The notes beneath the pieces are model-generated. The model worked only from the letters and a program-made list of their open reading frames with translations, did no database searches and had not been told where the DNA came from. From the NCBI RefSeq assembly GCF_002197815.1, contig NZ_NIUB01000003.1:124001-188000 (forward strand): DNA of 64,000 bases, given 5' to 3'. Made by a program: the position numbers and the translations under genes. Each line of letters starts with the position of its first letter. Position 1 is the first letter of the stretch. The DNA is from Pseudomonas oleovorans subsp. oleovorans (GTDB taxonomy: Bacteria; Pseudomonadota; Gammaproteobacteria; Pseudomonadales; Pseudomonadaceae). Positions 38,078 through 50,642 of this stretch are shown here, in pieces.

Positions 38078-38614
38078 TCAGGATTTCAACGCTTCGGCCA
38101 GCTTGTTCAGCTTGCCGCGGACCGAACCGTCGATGACCAGGTCACCTGCACGAATGACAACGCCGCCGATCAGGGCGGGATTGACCACGGGCTTGGGCTG
38201 GACGGTGCGATCGAGCCGCTTGGAAAGGGCGGCAGCCAGAGTTTGCAATTGTTCGGCATTAAGCTCGAAAGCCGACTCGACCTCAACATCGAGGGCGCGT
38301 TCGGCTTCAGCCTTCAGCACGGCAAATTGTTCGCGTACCACCGGCAACAGCGACAGTCGGTCGTTGCTGCCCAGCGAACGCAGGAAGTTGCTGAACGAAG
38401 CGTCGATGTGACCGGCACAAATCTGCACCAGTACATTGACTTTCTGCTCATCGGTCAACGCCGGGTTGACCAACTGCTGAGCCACGGCCGGCGTCTGAAC
38501 GGCAGCTGCCGACAACGACAGCATGTTCAGCCAGGCATCGGCCTGCTGTGCAGCACTGGCAAACTCAAACGCAGCTTTCGCGTAGGGCCGAGCGAGCGTG
38601 TTGGTATTGATCAT
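38078..38614 (-). CDS. atpH: ATP synthase F1 subunit delta
   Basis: 178 aa, MINTNTLARPYAKAAFEFASAAQQADAWLNMLSL, an all-helical N-terminal domain, then the C-terminal region ending PVVNPALIGGVVIRAGDLVIDGSVRGKLNKLAEALKS, which is the family signature. It joins the peripheral stalk to the F1 head. Confidence 0.97.
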   Translation of the reverse strand: MINTNTLARPYAKAAFEFASAAQQADAWLNMLSLSAAAVQTPAVAQQLVNPALTDEQKVNVLVQICAGHIDASFSNFLRSLGSNDRLSLLPVVREQFAVLKAEAERALDVEVESAFELNAEQLQTLAAALSKRLDRTVQPKPVVNPALIGGVVIRAGDLVIDGSVRGKLNKLAEALKS

Positions 38615-38626
38615 CGCGAGCCTCGC

Positions 38627-39097
38627 TTAGAGTTGAGAGGCCAGTTTTGCGACCAGATCGTTGTGCGCAGCGCCGTCCACGGTGGACTGCAGGATCTGCT
38701 CGGCGCCTGCAACGGCCAGAGCCGCTACCTGTGCACGCAGTTGATCCTTGGCACGATTCACTTCCAGATCGATTTCGGCTTTGGCGCCAGCGATCAGCTT
38801 TTCACCTTCGGAGCGGGCCTGAGCCTTGGCTTCTTCGACGATTGCGTTGGCGGTCTTGTTCGCCCGGTCGAGAATCTCGGCAGCTTGCTCTTTGGTTTCA
38901 CGAAGCATCTGGGCAGCGCGTTCCTGGGCCAACTGCAGATCGCGCTCGGCGCGCCCGGCAGCATCCAGACCTTCTGCGATTTTCTTCTGGCGTTCCTGCA
39001 TGGCCTGCGTCAGCGGCGGCCATACGAACTTCATGCAGAACCAGACGAAAATAGCGAAGGCAATCGTTTGACCGAACAGGGTCAGGTTAATGTTCAC
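38627..39097 (-). CDS. atpF: ATP synthase Fo subunit b
   Basis: 156 aa, [40 protein letters not shown]: one N-terminal membrane helix followed by a long charged coiled-coil stalk. It forms the dimeric peripheral stalk of Fo. Confidence 0.98.
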   Translation of the reverse strand: MNINLTLFGQTIAFAIFVWFCMKFVWPPLTQAMQERQKKIAEGLDAAGRAERDLQLAQERAAQMLRETKEQAAEILDRANKTANAIVEEAKAQARSEGEKLIAGAKAEIDLEVNRAKDQLRAQVAALAVAGAEQILQSTVDGAAHNDLVAKLASQL

Positions 39098-39147
39098 AGC
39101 GATTTACCTCGTGCTATCTCGTTGTTTCCCGGGTGCTGAAGCCTAAC

Positions 39148-39168
39148 CGGCAGGGCAACGCCCTGCCG
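39148..39168. terminator. Intercistronic hairpin atpE-atpF
   Basis: CGGCAGGGC-aac-GCCCTGCCG in the 89-bp gap between atpE and atpF. Such a stem after atpE could protect the abundant c-subunit message; its function is inferred. Confidence 0.5.
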
Positions 39169-39186
39169 CTCGGACGGGTCAGCGAA

Positions 39187-39462
<276 letters not shown>

Positions 39463-39498
39463 TCAAGTTTGCTAAGGGTTTACGGTCGCTTTCGCGTC

Positions 39499-40359
<861 letters not shown>

Positions 40360-40366
40360 TCAATGC

Positions 40367-40765
40367 TCAATGCTTCGGATTATTTTTCATCAGCAGGAGC
40401 GCGCTCGCGGAAGTGCCTAGGACCAGCACGTAACCGACGAACAGGGCAACCGGCTCCAGCGGTCGCACTCCCACAAACACCAGCGCAAACAGCGCTGCTG
40501 CCAGAATTTGTTTCCCCATCTGCCCAGACCATAAGGACTGAATGATCGCCCTGGCCGAGCGTGCGCCAAAGTAACGAAAAGCCTTGTACGCGAAATACAC
40601 GTTCGCCGACAGCGCAATCAGACCACCGAACAGCGCGGAGTAGCCGGCGACAATACCAAAAACCAACCCACATGAGACAGCGGTCACTACTACGACCATT
40701 GCCTGAATCAGCAATACGCGAAAAGCCGGGAGACGATGGAAGGGTGTTCTGTTGTGTATGTTCAC
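40367..40765 (-). CDS. atpI: ATP synthase assembly protein I
   Basis: 132 aa, four hydrophobic segments (VLLIQAMVVVVTAVSCGLVFGIVAGYSALFGGLIALSANVYFAYKAF). AtpI assists c-ring assembly and is not part of the final enzyme. It is the first gene of the atp operon; the 133 bp before it, shared with parB, should hold the operon promoter. Confidence 0.93.
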   Translation of the reverse strand: MNIHNRTPFHRLPAFRVLLIQAMVVVVTAVSCGLVFGIVAGYSALFGGLIALSANVYFAYKAFRYFGARSARAIIQSLWSGQMGKQILAAALFALVFVGVRPLEPVALFVGYVLVLGTSASALLLMKNNPKH

Positions 40766-40898
40766 CTGAATTCCATCGTCGCAGCAGGCTGCGTAAATAA
40801 TTGTCCGCAGTCAAAAAAGCGCGGCGAGTATAGGAGCAGGCCAGTCAGGGTTCAACACTCAGGTAGTTATTTCCGACTGGCACTACAAACATTTTGTT

Positions 40899-41768
40899 TC
40901 AACGAATGTGCGCCAGTACGCCCTGCAATTCGTCGAGTGAACTGTAGCGGATCACCAGTTGTCCTTTGCCCTTGCTGCCGTGCTTGATCTGTACCGGCGA
41001 GCCCAGACGCTCTGCGAGCTTCTGCTCCAGGCGGCTGATGTCCGGATCGGCCTTGGCCTTGACCGGGGCCGGTTTGGCACTCAGCCACTGGCGCACCAGC
41101 GCCTCGGTCTGACGAACGGTCAGGCCGCGTGCGACAACGTGTCGCGCCGCTTCGACCTGCTGTTCCAGGGGCAAACCGAGCAGCGCACGCGCATGGCCCA
41201 TTTCCAGATCGCCATGAGCGAGCAGGGTCTTGATCTCTTCGGGCAGGGCGATCAGACGCAGGAGGTTGGTGATGGTGACGCGGGATTTGCCGACGGCATC
41301 GGCGACCTGCTGCTGGGTCAGCTCGAATTCCTGCTGCAGGCGCTGCAGGGCCACGGCTTCCTCGATGGGGTTGAGGTCTTCGCGCTGGATGTTCTCGATC
41401 AGCGCCATGGCAATGGCGGCTTCATCCGGCAGATCACGGACCATGGCCGGGATCTTGTCCTGACCAGCCAGTTGGCTGGCCCGCCAGCGGCGTTCACCGG
41501 CAACGATCTCGAAACGGCCGTTACCGATGGGACGCAGCACGATGGGTTGCATCACGCCCTGGGCGCGGATGGATGCGGCGAGTTCTTCCAGCGCAGTCTG
41601 GTCCATGTCACGACGCGGCTGGTACTTGCCGCGCTGGATCAGCTCCAGCGGCACGTATTGCAGCTCACGGGTGTCGACCTGGGCGGCTTCTTCCTGCAGT
41701 GCGCTGACGGTGTTGCCGCCAAGCAGGGCGTCCAGACCTCGACCCAGACCTCGTTTCTTCGCAGCCAT
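40899..41768 (-). CDS. parB: Chromosome-partitioning protein ParB
   Basis: 289 aa, MAAKKRGLGRGLDALLGG. The CTPase/N-terminal region contains LELIQRGKYQPRRDMDQTALEELAASI and RFEIVAGERRWRASQLAG; the helix-turn-helix is LTQQQVADAVGKSRVTITNLLRLIALP; a C-terminal dimer domain follows. It binds parS sites (one is seen at 25675-25688) and spreads. It follows parA with an 11-bp gap. Confidence 0.97.
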   Translation of the reverse strand: MAAKKRGLGRGLDALLGGNTVSALQEEAAQVDTRELQYVPLELIQRGKYQPRRDMDQTALEELAASIRAQGVMQPIVLRPIGNGRFEIVAGERRWRASQLAGQDKIPAMVRDLPDEAAIAMALIENIQREDLNPIEEAVALQRLQQEFELTQQQVADAVGKSRVTITNLLRLIALPEEIKTLLAHGDLEMGHARALLGLPLEQQVEAARHVVARGLTVRQTEALVRQWLSAKPAPVKAKADPDISRLEQKLAERLGSPVQIKHGSKGKGQLVIRYSSLDELQGVLAHIR

Positions 41769-41779
41769 GCGGATGTTCC

Positions 41780-42568
41780 TTAAGCGGTAGCGGTTTTCGC
41801 GGCGGCGCGCTGACGGCGCACCAGCTCGCCGGCCAAAGCCAGGTAGGCAATGGCCCCACGGGATTGTTTGTCGTAGACCAGCGCCGGCATGCCGAAGCTC
41901 GGCGCCTCGGCCAGGCGCACATTGCGCGGAATCACGGCGTCATACAGCTTGTCGCCGAAGTGTTCCTTGAGCTGAGCGGTGACGTCGTTGGTCAGGCTGA
42001 TACGCGGGTCGTACATGGTGCGCAGCAGACCTTCGATCTGCAGCTTGGGATTGAGCAGTTGGGCGATGCGCTGGATGCTGTTGACCAGATCGGACAAGCC
42101 CTCGAGCGCGTAATACTCGCACTGCATGGGGATGATCACGCCATCGGCGGCGACCAGGGCGTTGATGGTCAGCATGTTCAGCGACGGCGGGCAGTCGATG
42201 AGGATGTAATCGTAGTTCTCGCGGATCGGCGCCAGAGCATAACGCAGGCGGCTTTCCTTCATCTTCATTTCCAGCAATGCCACTTCCGCAGCGGTCAGAT
42301 CGCGGTTGGCCGGCAGCAACTGGTAGCCACCGTGTTCGGAAAACTGCATGGCCTGGCCCAGGTCGCATTCGCCGATCAGCACGTCGTAGATCGAGTGCTC
42401 GAGGGCGTGCTTGTCGATGCCGCTGCCCATGGTCGCATTGCCCTGCGGGTCGAGGTCGATCAGCAGCACGCGGCGCTTGGTCGCTACCAGTGAAGCAGCC
42501 AGGTTGATGCACGTCGTGGTTTTGCCCACGCCGCCTTTCTGATTGGCGATCGCGAATACCTTGGCCAT
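41780..42568 (-). CDS. parA: Chromosome-partitioning ATPase ParA (Soj)
   Basis: 262 aa from the ATG at 42568 (MAKVFAIANQKGGVGKTTTCINLAASLVATKRRVLLIDLDPQGNATMGSG). The deviant Walker A KGGVGKTT and Walker B DYILIDCPPSLNMLT are present. It moves ParB-parS complexes along the nucleoid. Confidence 0.98.
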   Translation of the reverse strand: MAKVFAIANQKGGVGKTTTCINLAASLVATKRRVLLIDLDPQGNATMGSGIDKHALEHSIYDVLIGECDLGQAMQFSEHGGYQLLPANRDLTAAEVALLEMKMKESRLRYALAPIRENYDYILIDCPPSLNMLTINALVAADGVIIPMQCEYYALEGLSDLVNSIQRIAQLLNPKLQIEGLLRTMYDPRISLTNDVTAQLKEHFGDKLYDAVIPRNVRLAEAPSFGMPALVYDKQSRGAIAYLALAGELVRRQRAAAKTATA

Positions 42569-42579
42569 CTTCTTTCCCC

Positions 42580-43223
42580 TTAGACCGAGCGACGCAGTAT
42601 CAACAGATGGCGTTGGCCTTGGCAACCGGGAACCCGCAACACGTGCGTGGCACTGAGACGGAAGTCCGTCGGCAGCGCCTGCAGCTCGTCATCCGGGTGC
42701 ACGCCCTTCATCGCAAGCCAGTGCGTGTCGGCGTTGCCGAGGTGGCGCGTCCAGTTGCTGAAATCTTCCAGGCTGCTGAAAGCCCGCGAGCTGATGCCGT
42801 CGAAAGGCTGCTCCGGTCGATACGCTTCGACCCGGTTGTGGACAACCTCGAGGTTGGCGAGTTTCAGCTCCAGCTTCACCTGCACCAGAAAACGAGTCTT
42901 CTTGCCGTTGGAGTCGAGCAGCGTGAAGCGGCGCTCGGGGAACATGATCGCCAGCGGTACACCGGGCATGCCGCCGCCGCTGCCGACGTCAAGCCAGTTA
43001 TCCCCACGTTCGGCCACGAAGGGGACTACCGACAGGCTGTCGAGCAGATGGCGCGAGACCATCTCGTCGGGGTCGCGCACCGCGGTAAGGTTGTAGGCCT
43101 TGTTCCACTTGATCAGCAGGCCCAGGTAGGCGAGCAGTTGTTCCTGTTGCAACGCGCTGAGCTCGATACCCAGTTCGCGGGCACCCTGCAGCAGTTCTTC
43201 GGCGTGACGCTGAGTGACCGACA

Positions 43224-43224
<1 letters not shown>
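42580..43224 (-). CDS. rsmG: 16S rRNA (guanine527-N7)-methyltransferase
   Basis: 214 aa, [64 protein letters not shown]. The SAM motif is [20 protein letters not shown], followed by [13 protein letters not shown]. It methylates G527 of 16S rRNA. Its start shares a base with the mnmG stop, so the two are coupled. Confidence 0.97.
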
Positions 43225-45119
<1,895 letters not shown>

Positions 45120-45289
45120 GCACCTCGTGCCTGTTGAGAAGGGGTCTGAAAGAAAGGCGGCAAGTATAGGGACTTAAGGCTGCTGAATGAAGCCTTCTGC
45201 ACAAAAAATAGCCAACCGGATAGCGCTGGACTTTCCCATCGACCTGCTTAACTGATCACCCTCTGACCCGTGAGAAATACGCTCAGGCT

Positions 45290-45550
45290 TATAAAGAATA
45301 GAAAGAGAGAATTTTTATAAAGCTTGTTCTTTATGTTTATGTATAGAGCAAGCCCTTTCTGTGGATAACCATCTGTAACCCTTGCTTTTAGAGGTGTATA
45401 GCGAATGATAAGCCTGTGTCGATCCTGCTCGCTTCCACTGAGAAAGCTGCTGAACCACTGTGGATGGAAGTGCCAGTTATCCACAGGGGTGGTTACGCCC
45501 AGCTTTGTCAGAGGGTTATGGGCAGGGTTCAGGGGCGGTTTTCCACAGGG
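45290..45550. other. Origin-like AT-rich segment with DnaA boxes
   Basis: An AT-rich stretch (45290-45350) is followed by DnaA boxes TGTGGATAA (45360-45368) and TTATCCACA (45477-45485) and two near matches (TGTGGATGG near 45461, TTTTCCACA near 45540). It lies beside mnmG and close to parAB. It may be a replication origin or a DnaA-titrating site. No gene is supported in 45120-45600. Confidence 0.55.
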
Positions 45551-46248
45551 TTTATTTGGGCCTGAATAACTCAGTAGATGCGCAACAGCAGCCCATTCAT
45601 TGGTGATCCAGCAAGCTCGTTTGTGGGGAAATCTGCCCGGCGCGTAAGTCCAGTCAGATGTGTGAAGGAGTGGATGCCCCGCCGCGAATCAAGACGACGC
45701 GCAAGGGTTCTTAACCCGGGTGAAAACCCGGGAATGACAAGGAGGGGAAAGATTAATGGCGGGCACGCATGCGCTTTCGCGGATAAATCCGCTCCTACAA
45801 GAGCCCTGTTGGCAAGAGCATGGAGGAAGGTTTCACTTGCCGATGCAGAAGTGGCGTTTTCGCCGCATGTCGTTGATTTTCAAAGTACTCATGGCGGTCC
45901 CGCAACGCGCTTGGACCTATTCTTGGACCCAAATACCAAGCGTGTCCCTTTGTAGCGGCGAATGGCCTGTCTTGGACGCTCCTCGCTCTGCTTGTTCCCG
46001 GTGCAACGTGTCAGCGGACAACCTGATCTGAGGCAGCGAACCCGGCCATCGACGTTCAGCAACGTCCAATGCGCTGCAGCGTGCTCATTTTCCCACCTCC
46101 TGATCCGGAGCACCAAGGATGTTGCACCCTGCTTCAGCCCGAAAAAACGGGAGGCGCGCAGTTCGGATTGATGGCTGCGGCAGCGGTGATGTCGGGGTGA
46201 GATGGCGGCTCCTTTGGCCAGTTGGCCGATACCGACAGGAGCCTCACC
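45551..46248. other. Gene-free junction between the core chromosome and the island
   Basis: I see no supported gene here. It holds short repeats: CCCGGGTGAAAACCCGGG near 45716 and a REP-like CGCGGATAAATCCGCTCCTAC near 45779. The left boundary of the island must lie here or just before, but no direct repeat or tRNA attachment site was recognised. Confidence 0.5.
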
Positions 46249-47418
46249 ATGCCACACCAAACTTCAGACATCATCACCCCGAAAGCTCTGTTGCTCGATG
46301 AGCGGCTGACGCCGCTGGAGCGCAACGCCTGGCTGACTTTCCGTGCGCTGGCCAGCAGCGACGGCACCGTGGTCCTCAGCTACGACGCGCTACGCAAATA
46401 CCTGCCCAGCGCACCGGGCTGCAAGCGGGCGGCCCTTGAAACCGTGTCCAAGGCTGTGCTGTGCCTGCGGCTGTCCACGTGGATTGCGCTGGTCGAATAC
46501 CGCCGCAATCCGATGACCGGCTTCTCGATGGCCAGCCGCTACGCGGTACGGAATCAGCCCCTCGCGTTCGACGAGGCCTGCCTGGAGGACGAGGATTACC
46601 TGCCCCTGCTGGAACGGGCGCTCGGCCATGCCAGTGCGACGATTCGCCAGTTGGCGCAGTCCATTCTCGATGAGGCCATGCGCCATCCGGACAGGTTGGA
46701 AAAGCTGCCTGCAACGATGCAAGAGCGGATCAGGCGCCTGCAGCAGCATGACGATGACCATGATCCGGGCAATCCTGGTGGCTCAACTGCGCGCGATGCC
46801 CTCGTTCCCGAAGCCAGCAGCGGCATTCCGAAACCCGTTCCGGCATCTGCAGCAACAGTACGTACTGTAGAAAAAGAAGTATTAAAAGAAGTACGTACGT
46901 ACCGCTCACCACCCGAAGTGCAGGGATCTGGGCCGTATGTGCCGGCCCGCTTCCGGCAACTGCCACAGGATCAGCAACGGGTTCTCACCGCGCGTCTCAG
47001 GGGCTTGCCTCCGGAGCAACGCCTGGCGGTACTGGCCGAGTGGGACGTGCGCTGCGAATCAGGTGGTGTGCACAACGCCATCGCCTACCTCTACGGGTTG
47101 ATCAAGAAGGCCGTGGAAGGCGTCTTCAAGCTCTGGGCGGCGCGCAAATCCGCCCCGCAGCAGACACCCGTGCAGGCCGTCAGCAACAGCCAGCATGGCT
47201 CGCCGCCTGCCCCTTCTCCATCGTCCAGCAACCAAGCTGCAAAACCTGCGTCGCGCGAGGTGGCGCAACGGCATCTGGATCAGATCCGGCGCATGCTGAA
47301 GACGCCATCGCTGCCCATCGGGCAGATCATCGGGTGCATGGCTGGCAGCGAAATGCTGCCAACAGCCCTGGGAAACACGCCTGCTGCTGCACGGCTGGGG
47401 TCCCTGGGCTCGGCATGA
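46249..47418 (+). CDS. STY4528-family ICE protein
   Basis: 389 aa from the ATG at 46249 (MPHQTSDIITPKALLLDERLTPLERNAWLTFRALASSDGTVVLSYDALRKYLPSAPG), with AGGAGCCTCACC as ribosome site. The N-terminal half looks like a winged-helix replication-initiator/regulator domain. The C-terminal half is low complexity (PPAPSPSSSNQAAKPAS) with a conserved tail. The family is named after an SPI-7 gene and travels on integrative conjugative elements of the PAPI-1/clc type. Its usual partners (parB, DUF2857, ssb, topB) are absent here, so this is either an ICE fragment or an island reusing ICE genes. Confidence 0.8.
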   Translation: MPHQTSDIITPKALLLDERLTPLERNAWLTFRALASSDGTVVLSYDALRKYLPSAPGCKRAALETVSKAVLCLRLSTWIALVEYRRNPMTGFSMASRYAVRNQPLAFDEACLEDEDYLPLLERALGHASATIRQLAQSILDEAMRHPDRLEKLPATMQERIRRLQQHDDDHDPGNPGGSTARDALVPEASSGIPKPVPASAATVRTVEKEVLKEVRTYRSPPEVQGSGPYVPARFRQLPQDQQRVLTARLRGLPPEQRLAVLAEWDVRCESGGVHNAIAYLYGLIKKAVEGVFKLWAARKSAPQQTPVQAVSNSQHGSPPAPSPSSSNQAAKPASREVAQRHLDQIRRMLKTPSLPIGQIIGCMAGSEMLPTALGNTPAAARLGSLGSA

Positions 47419-47426
47419 GACAGATA

Positions 47427-47457
47427 GGGCCGTCACTGCCCGCCGCAGTGACGGCCC
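47427..47457. terminator. Strong hairpin after the STY4528-family gene
   Basis: GGGCCGTCACTG and CAGTGACGGCCC, a 12-bp perfect stem with a 7-nt loop, 8 bp after the stop. No T-run follows. Confidence 0.6.
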
Positions 47458-48001
47458 GGCGAACTGCAGCAACAATGCGGGTTGGCGCGGCATCGCATTG
47501 ATGGCGGCGCACATGACGATGCCCCGGGACACTGGCCCAGCAACAACCTGCCGGTGGGTATGAACACCGGAACCCTGGCGCAGGTTCCTGCAAGCGCCGA
47601 CCCGGCTCGCCGGACGGAACCATCCCTGGCACACCCCGGCTCGCTCTGTGTGCCGCCCTACCGATGGGCAGAGCCTTCCTCATCCTCGGCGTGGTTCGTC
47701 CCGCCATCGTCGCAATACACATCCGGCGCTCCAGCCACTCGTCGCGGGTCGCCCGACCTCGCGCGGTCTGTCAGCTCGTTTCCACCACTCCACAGGAGGT
47801 ACCTATCCCAGCACATCGCGTTGTCGTCCCTTGCAACTCTTCCGCCCGGCCTTCCCACAGGAAGCAAGGCGGACGCCTCATTCGAGGCCACAGGTGAACT
47901 GAGCACCTGGCCCTTGCCCTTCGGGGATCTCGCCTTGGCGAGTTGGCAAAAACACTGACCGTTCGCTTCTCAGCCCCGACAACCGACGAAACAACATCGC
48001 A
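47458..48001. other. Gene-free interval between the STY4528-family and integrase genes
   Basis: About 540 bp without a convincing gene. An open frame at 47482-47958 is proline/serine-rich with no recognisable motif. A stem GATCTCGCCTTGGCGAG lies near 47927, just before the integrase gene. Confidence 0.5.
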
Positions 48002-48865
48002 ATGGACGACCTGACCTACACCCTGCGCCAGCTTTGCCAGCGCAACCGCGACGGCAGCCACGCCACCCAGGCCGACCGGCAGCGCTCACTGAGCCTGGCC
48101 GCACGCCAACTGCGCGAAGCAGGCTTCCGCCAGATGCGGGCGACCTCGCTCAAGGGCAAGCACGTCGAAGCCCTGTTGCAGCGCTGGCAAGCCGAAGGCC
48201 TGTCGGCCGGCACACTGAAGAACCGCATGGCTCACCTGCGCTGGTGGGCCGAGAAGGTCGGCAAGGCAGGCATCCTGCCAGCGGACAACACCAAGCTGGG
48301 CATTCCCGAGCGGCGCTATGTGACCGGCGAAAGCAAGGCCAAGGAACTGGGCGACGGACTGGACAGGATCACCGATCCACACGTTCGCATGAGCCTGCGT
48401 CTGCAAGCGGCCTTCGGTCTGCGGCGAGAGGAATCCATCAAGTTCCAGCCCCGCTATGCCGACCGTGGCGATCACATCGCCATCAAAGGCTCATGGGCCA
48501 AGGGCGGGCGCGACCGGACGGTACCGATCACGACACCGGAGCAGCGGACGGTGCTGGACGAAGCACACCGGCTGACAGGGTTGGGCTCGCTGATCCCTGC
48601 GAACAAGACCTACATCCAGCAGCGGCACGTCTACGACGGGCAATGCAAGGCGGCAGGGTTGAGCAACATGCACGGACTGCGGCATCGGTACGCGCAGATG
48701 CGGTATGAGGTGCTGACGGGATGGAAGGCACCGGCGGCGGGTGGGCCTTCAGTCAGGGCATTAAGCCCAACACAACGTATGGAAGACAGCCGTGCTCGCC
48801 AAACCATCAGCCGTGAGGTGGGACACGAGCGCGTTCAAATCACTGCCATCTACCTCGGTAGCTAG
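48002..48865 (+). CDS. Integrase-domain protein (tyrosine recombinase type)
   Basis: 287 aa, MDDLTYTLRQLCQRNRDGSHATQADRQRSLSLAARQLREAGF. The N-terminal part resembles an SAM-like core-binding domain (KGKHVEALLQRWQAEGLSAGTLKNRMAHLRWW). The catalytic part has the first arginine in AAFGLRREESIKFQPRYAD, H-x-x-R in MHGLRHRYAQMR, and a final GHERVQITAIYLGS with the likely nucleophile Tyr. It matches the ICE-borne integrase-domain family (PF12834/PF12835) often found inside, rather than at the end of, islands. It is convergent with the defence operon. Confidence 0.85.
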   Translation: MDDLTYTLRQLCQRNRDGSHATQADRQRSLSLAARQLREAGFRQMRATSLKGKHVEALLQRWQAEGLSAGTLKNRMAHLRWWAEKVGKAGILPADNTKLGIPERRYVTGESKAKELGDGLDRITDPHVRMSLRLQAAFGLRREESIKFQPRYADRGDHIAIKGSWAKGGRDRTVPITTPEQRTVLDEAHRLTGLGSLIPANKTYIQQRHVYDGQCKAAGLSNMHGLRHRYAQMRYEVLTGWKAPAAGGPSVRALSPTQRMEDSRARQTISREVGHERVQITAIYLGS

Positions 48866-48913
48866 GTCAGGCAGTATGAGCCCCCTGGCCTATATACACA
48901 GCCGTCCACCGGC

Positions 48914-50629
48914 TCAATCTGCAGGCCCAACAAACGTATTCAGCGCCGTTGCAATCCTCTTGCGTCGCTCAAGCAAGAAAGCCTTGTAGCTTTCCACTTC
49001 CAGCAGCGATGCCTCGACCGGGATGCACTGTGCTGCGAACGCTGGCTCGCCAAGCTGGTCCACCAGCGGGGGCAGGTAAACCGCCGGGGCCTTGTCGCTG
49101 ATCGCGCGATTCGTCTTGCCGCCGATGAAGGCCAGATTGGCGATGTCATCCGCCTCGCGGGCAGTGAAGCTGGTCTTCAATACGGCTTTGGGAAAGATGT
49201 GATGGAACTGCAAGCGATGCTGGGCGCCCGAATGATCCAGAGCAATGGCCAGATGGCTGCGCCAATCTTTCGCACCGGCAGCGCGGAAAGCCAGGAACAT
49301 GGTCTTGAACAGCGCGCTGCGCTGGTTGCGGCCTTCTAGCTCCTCCGCGGTAATGTCCAGGCGGCCGAACTGCAGGCGCAGCCGGTCAATCAGCTCGCTC
49401 ACCGCTCCGCCCTGACGAATACTTGCCAAATCCTGATCCAGAATGGTTTCGCTGGAGCCTCGGGAGAAGCGGCCTTTGGCATTGGCCATCAGCGCCCAAT
49501 AGCGCAGTTGGCGGGCCTCATTGTTGCTCAGCGCATAGTTGCGGTTGTGTCCGAAATACGCCAGCACCACCAGCAGGAAGGGCGACGACAGCAGCGCCGG
49601 GCTATCGATGCCCAGATTGCTACGCAGGAAGTTGAGCGCGAATTCCATGCCCTCGCAGGCTTCTTTCCACGCCTTCTGCAGCTTCTCCACACTCAGGCTA
49701 CCCACGATCTGGAAACGCGATTGACCGGTGGCAAACGCCATCAGGTTCTTCAGGTGCAAACCGAGATCGAGGTCAAAGCCCGTCTTGGCACAGGCCTTCT
49801 GAAAATCCTGGAACGTCTGCAGCGAGTGCCGCCACTTGGCGGTGATCTGCGCCAGAGCCAAGTCGGAACTGCGCAGCTTGGCTCCCAGTGAATTGACCCG
49901 GACGAAGATTTCCGTGACCTCATCGTAGGAAAGCGTCCGTTCCAGTACATCCATCCGATAAACGTACTTGCGGATGCCACGTAGCCGGGCCAGGCGCTGG
50001 CTGTACTTCTCATAACGAGGATCGTCAAAACCACTGATGCCCGCACGTTTGAGGAACGGCGCATCGTTGTCGGTCTTGAACACTTCCGACACTTTCACCC
50101 AATGCGGCAACTGCTCCAGCTTCCTCGTGGCCACCACGAAAGTCATCTTGTTGAAGCGCTTGAGCAGTTCGTCCTCGGTCGAGTCCGTCTCATCGCCAAT
50201 CAGTTCGCTATCGTCGTCAACATCGTCCTCGTCGTCGCCGTTCTCTTCCACTTCGGTCACGACCGCCAACTGGTCGGGATGTTCCAAGTTGAACAGCAAG
50301 TCGATCGGCCGACGACGGCCGCGTACCGATACTGGCTCGCCGCGAATGACGGCAGAGAGCGATGTCAGACGCTGCTGACCATCCAGCAGAAGCCGCGTGC
50401 TCTGGTAAGGATTCGTGCTCTGGCTGACCGCGAAATCCTGCAGCGGCACAGCTTCATCCGTTTCCCAAAGCAGGATTGCGCCCGATGGGTAGCCGCGGTA
50501 CAGCGAATCCAGCAGATCGCGCACTCGCGTGGAGCGCCACACATACTGGCGCTGCATCTCTGGCAAGCGCAGTTCGCCCCGCTCGATCATTGATACCAGC
50601 TCTTCGACGCTTGCTTCGGCCTTGGCCAT
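48914..50629 (-). CDS. DUF262 (GmrSD-like) protein with C-terminal HNH-like region
   Basis: 571 aa from the ATG at 50629 (MAKAEASVEELVSMIERGELRLPEMQRQYVWRSTRVRDLLDSLYRGYPSGAILLW), ribosome site AAGGA. The DUF262 nucleotide-binding motif is STRLLLDGQQRLTSL near residue 85. An acidic insert (EENGDDEDDVDDDSELIGDETDSTEDE) lies near residues 155-185. The C-terminal domain has QFHHIFPKAVL followed by IANLAFIGGKTNRAIS, the H-N-H layout of DUF1524-type nucleases. GmrSD enzymes cleave modified DNA and others act in phage defence. It is the last gene of the defence operon, 13 bp after the HNH gene. Confidence 0.85.
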   Translation of the reverse strand: MAKAEASVEELVSMIERGELRLPEMQRQYVWRSTRVRDLLDSLYRGYPSGAILLWETDEAVPLQDFAVSQSTNPYQSTRLLLDGQQRLTSLSAVIRGEPVSVRGRRRPIDLLFNLEHPDQLAVVTEVEENGDDEDDVDDDSELIGDETDSTEDELLKRFNKMTFVVATRKLEQLPHWVKVSEVFKTDNDAPFLKRAGISGFDDPRYEKYSQRLARLRGIRKYVYRMDVLERTLSYDEVTEIFVRVNSLGAKLRSSDLALAQITAKWRHSLQTFQDFQKACAKTGFDLDLGLHLKNLMAFATGQSRFQIVGSLSVEKLQKAWKEACEGMEFALNFLRSNLGIDSPALLSSPFLLVVLAYFGHNRNYALSNNEARQLRYWALMANAKGRFSRGSSETILDQDLASIRQGGAVSELIDRLRLQFGRLDITAEELEGRNQRSALFKTMFLAFRAAGAKDWRSHLAIALDHSGAQHRLQFHHIFPKAVLKTSFTAREADDIANLAFIGGKTNRAISDKAPAVYLPPLVDQLGEPAFAAQCIPVEASLLEVESYKAFLLERRKRIATALNTFVGPAD

Positions 50630-50642
50630 GTTTTTCCTTCGA

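Noticed and set aside
45248..45484. 78-aa minus-strand open frame upstream of mnmG
   Set aside because: It covers the DnaA boxes and AT-rich tract, has no family motif, and codon use is unlike its neighbours.
46477..46492. Second parS-like site (GTCCACGTGGAT)
   Set aside because: Only the central TCCACGTGGA matches; the outer bases of the palindrome fail, and it lies in island coding sequence.
47482..47958. 158-aa plus-strand open frame
   Set aside because: Proline/serine-rich, no ribosome site or recognisable domain; several overlapping frames are equally open.
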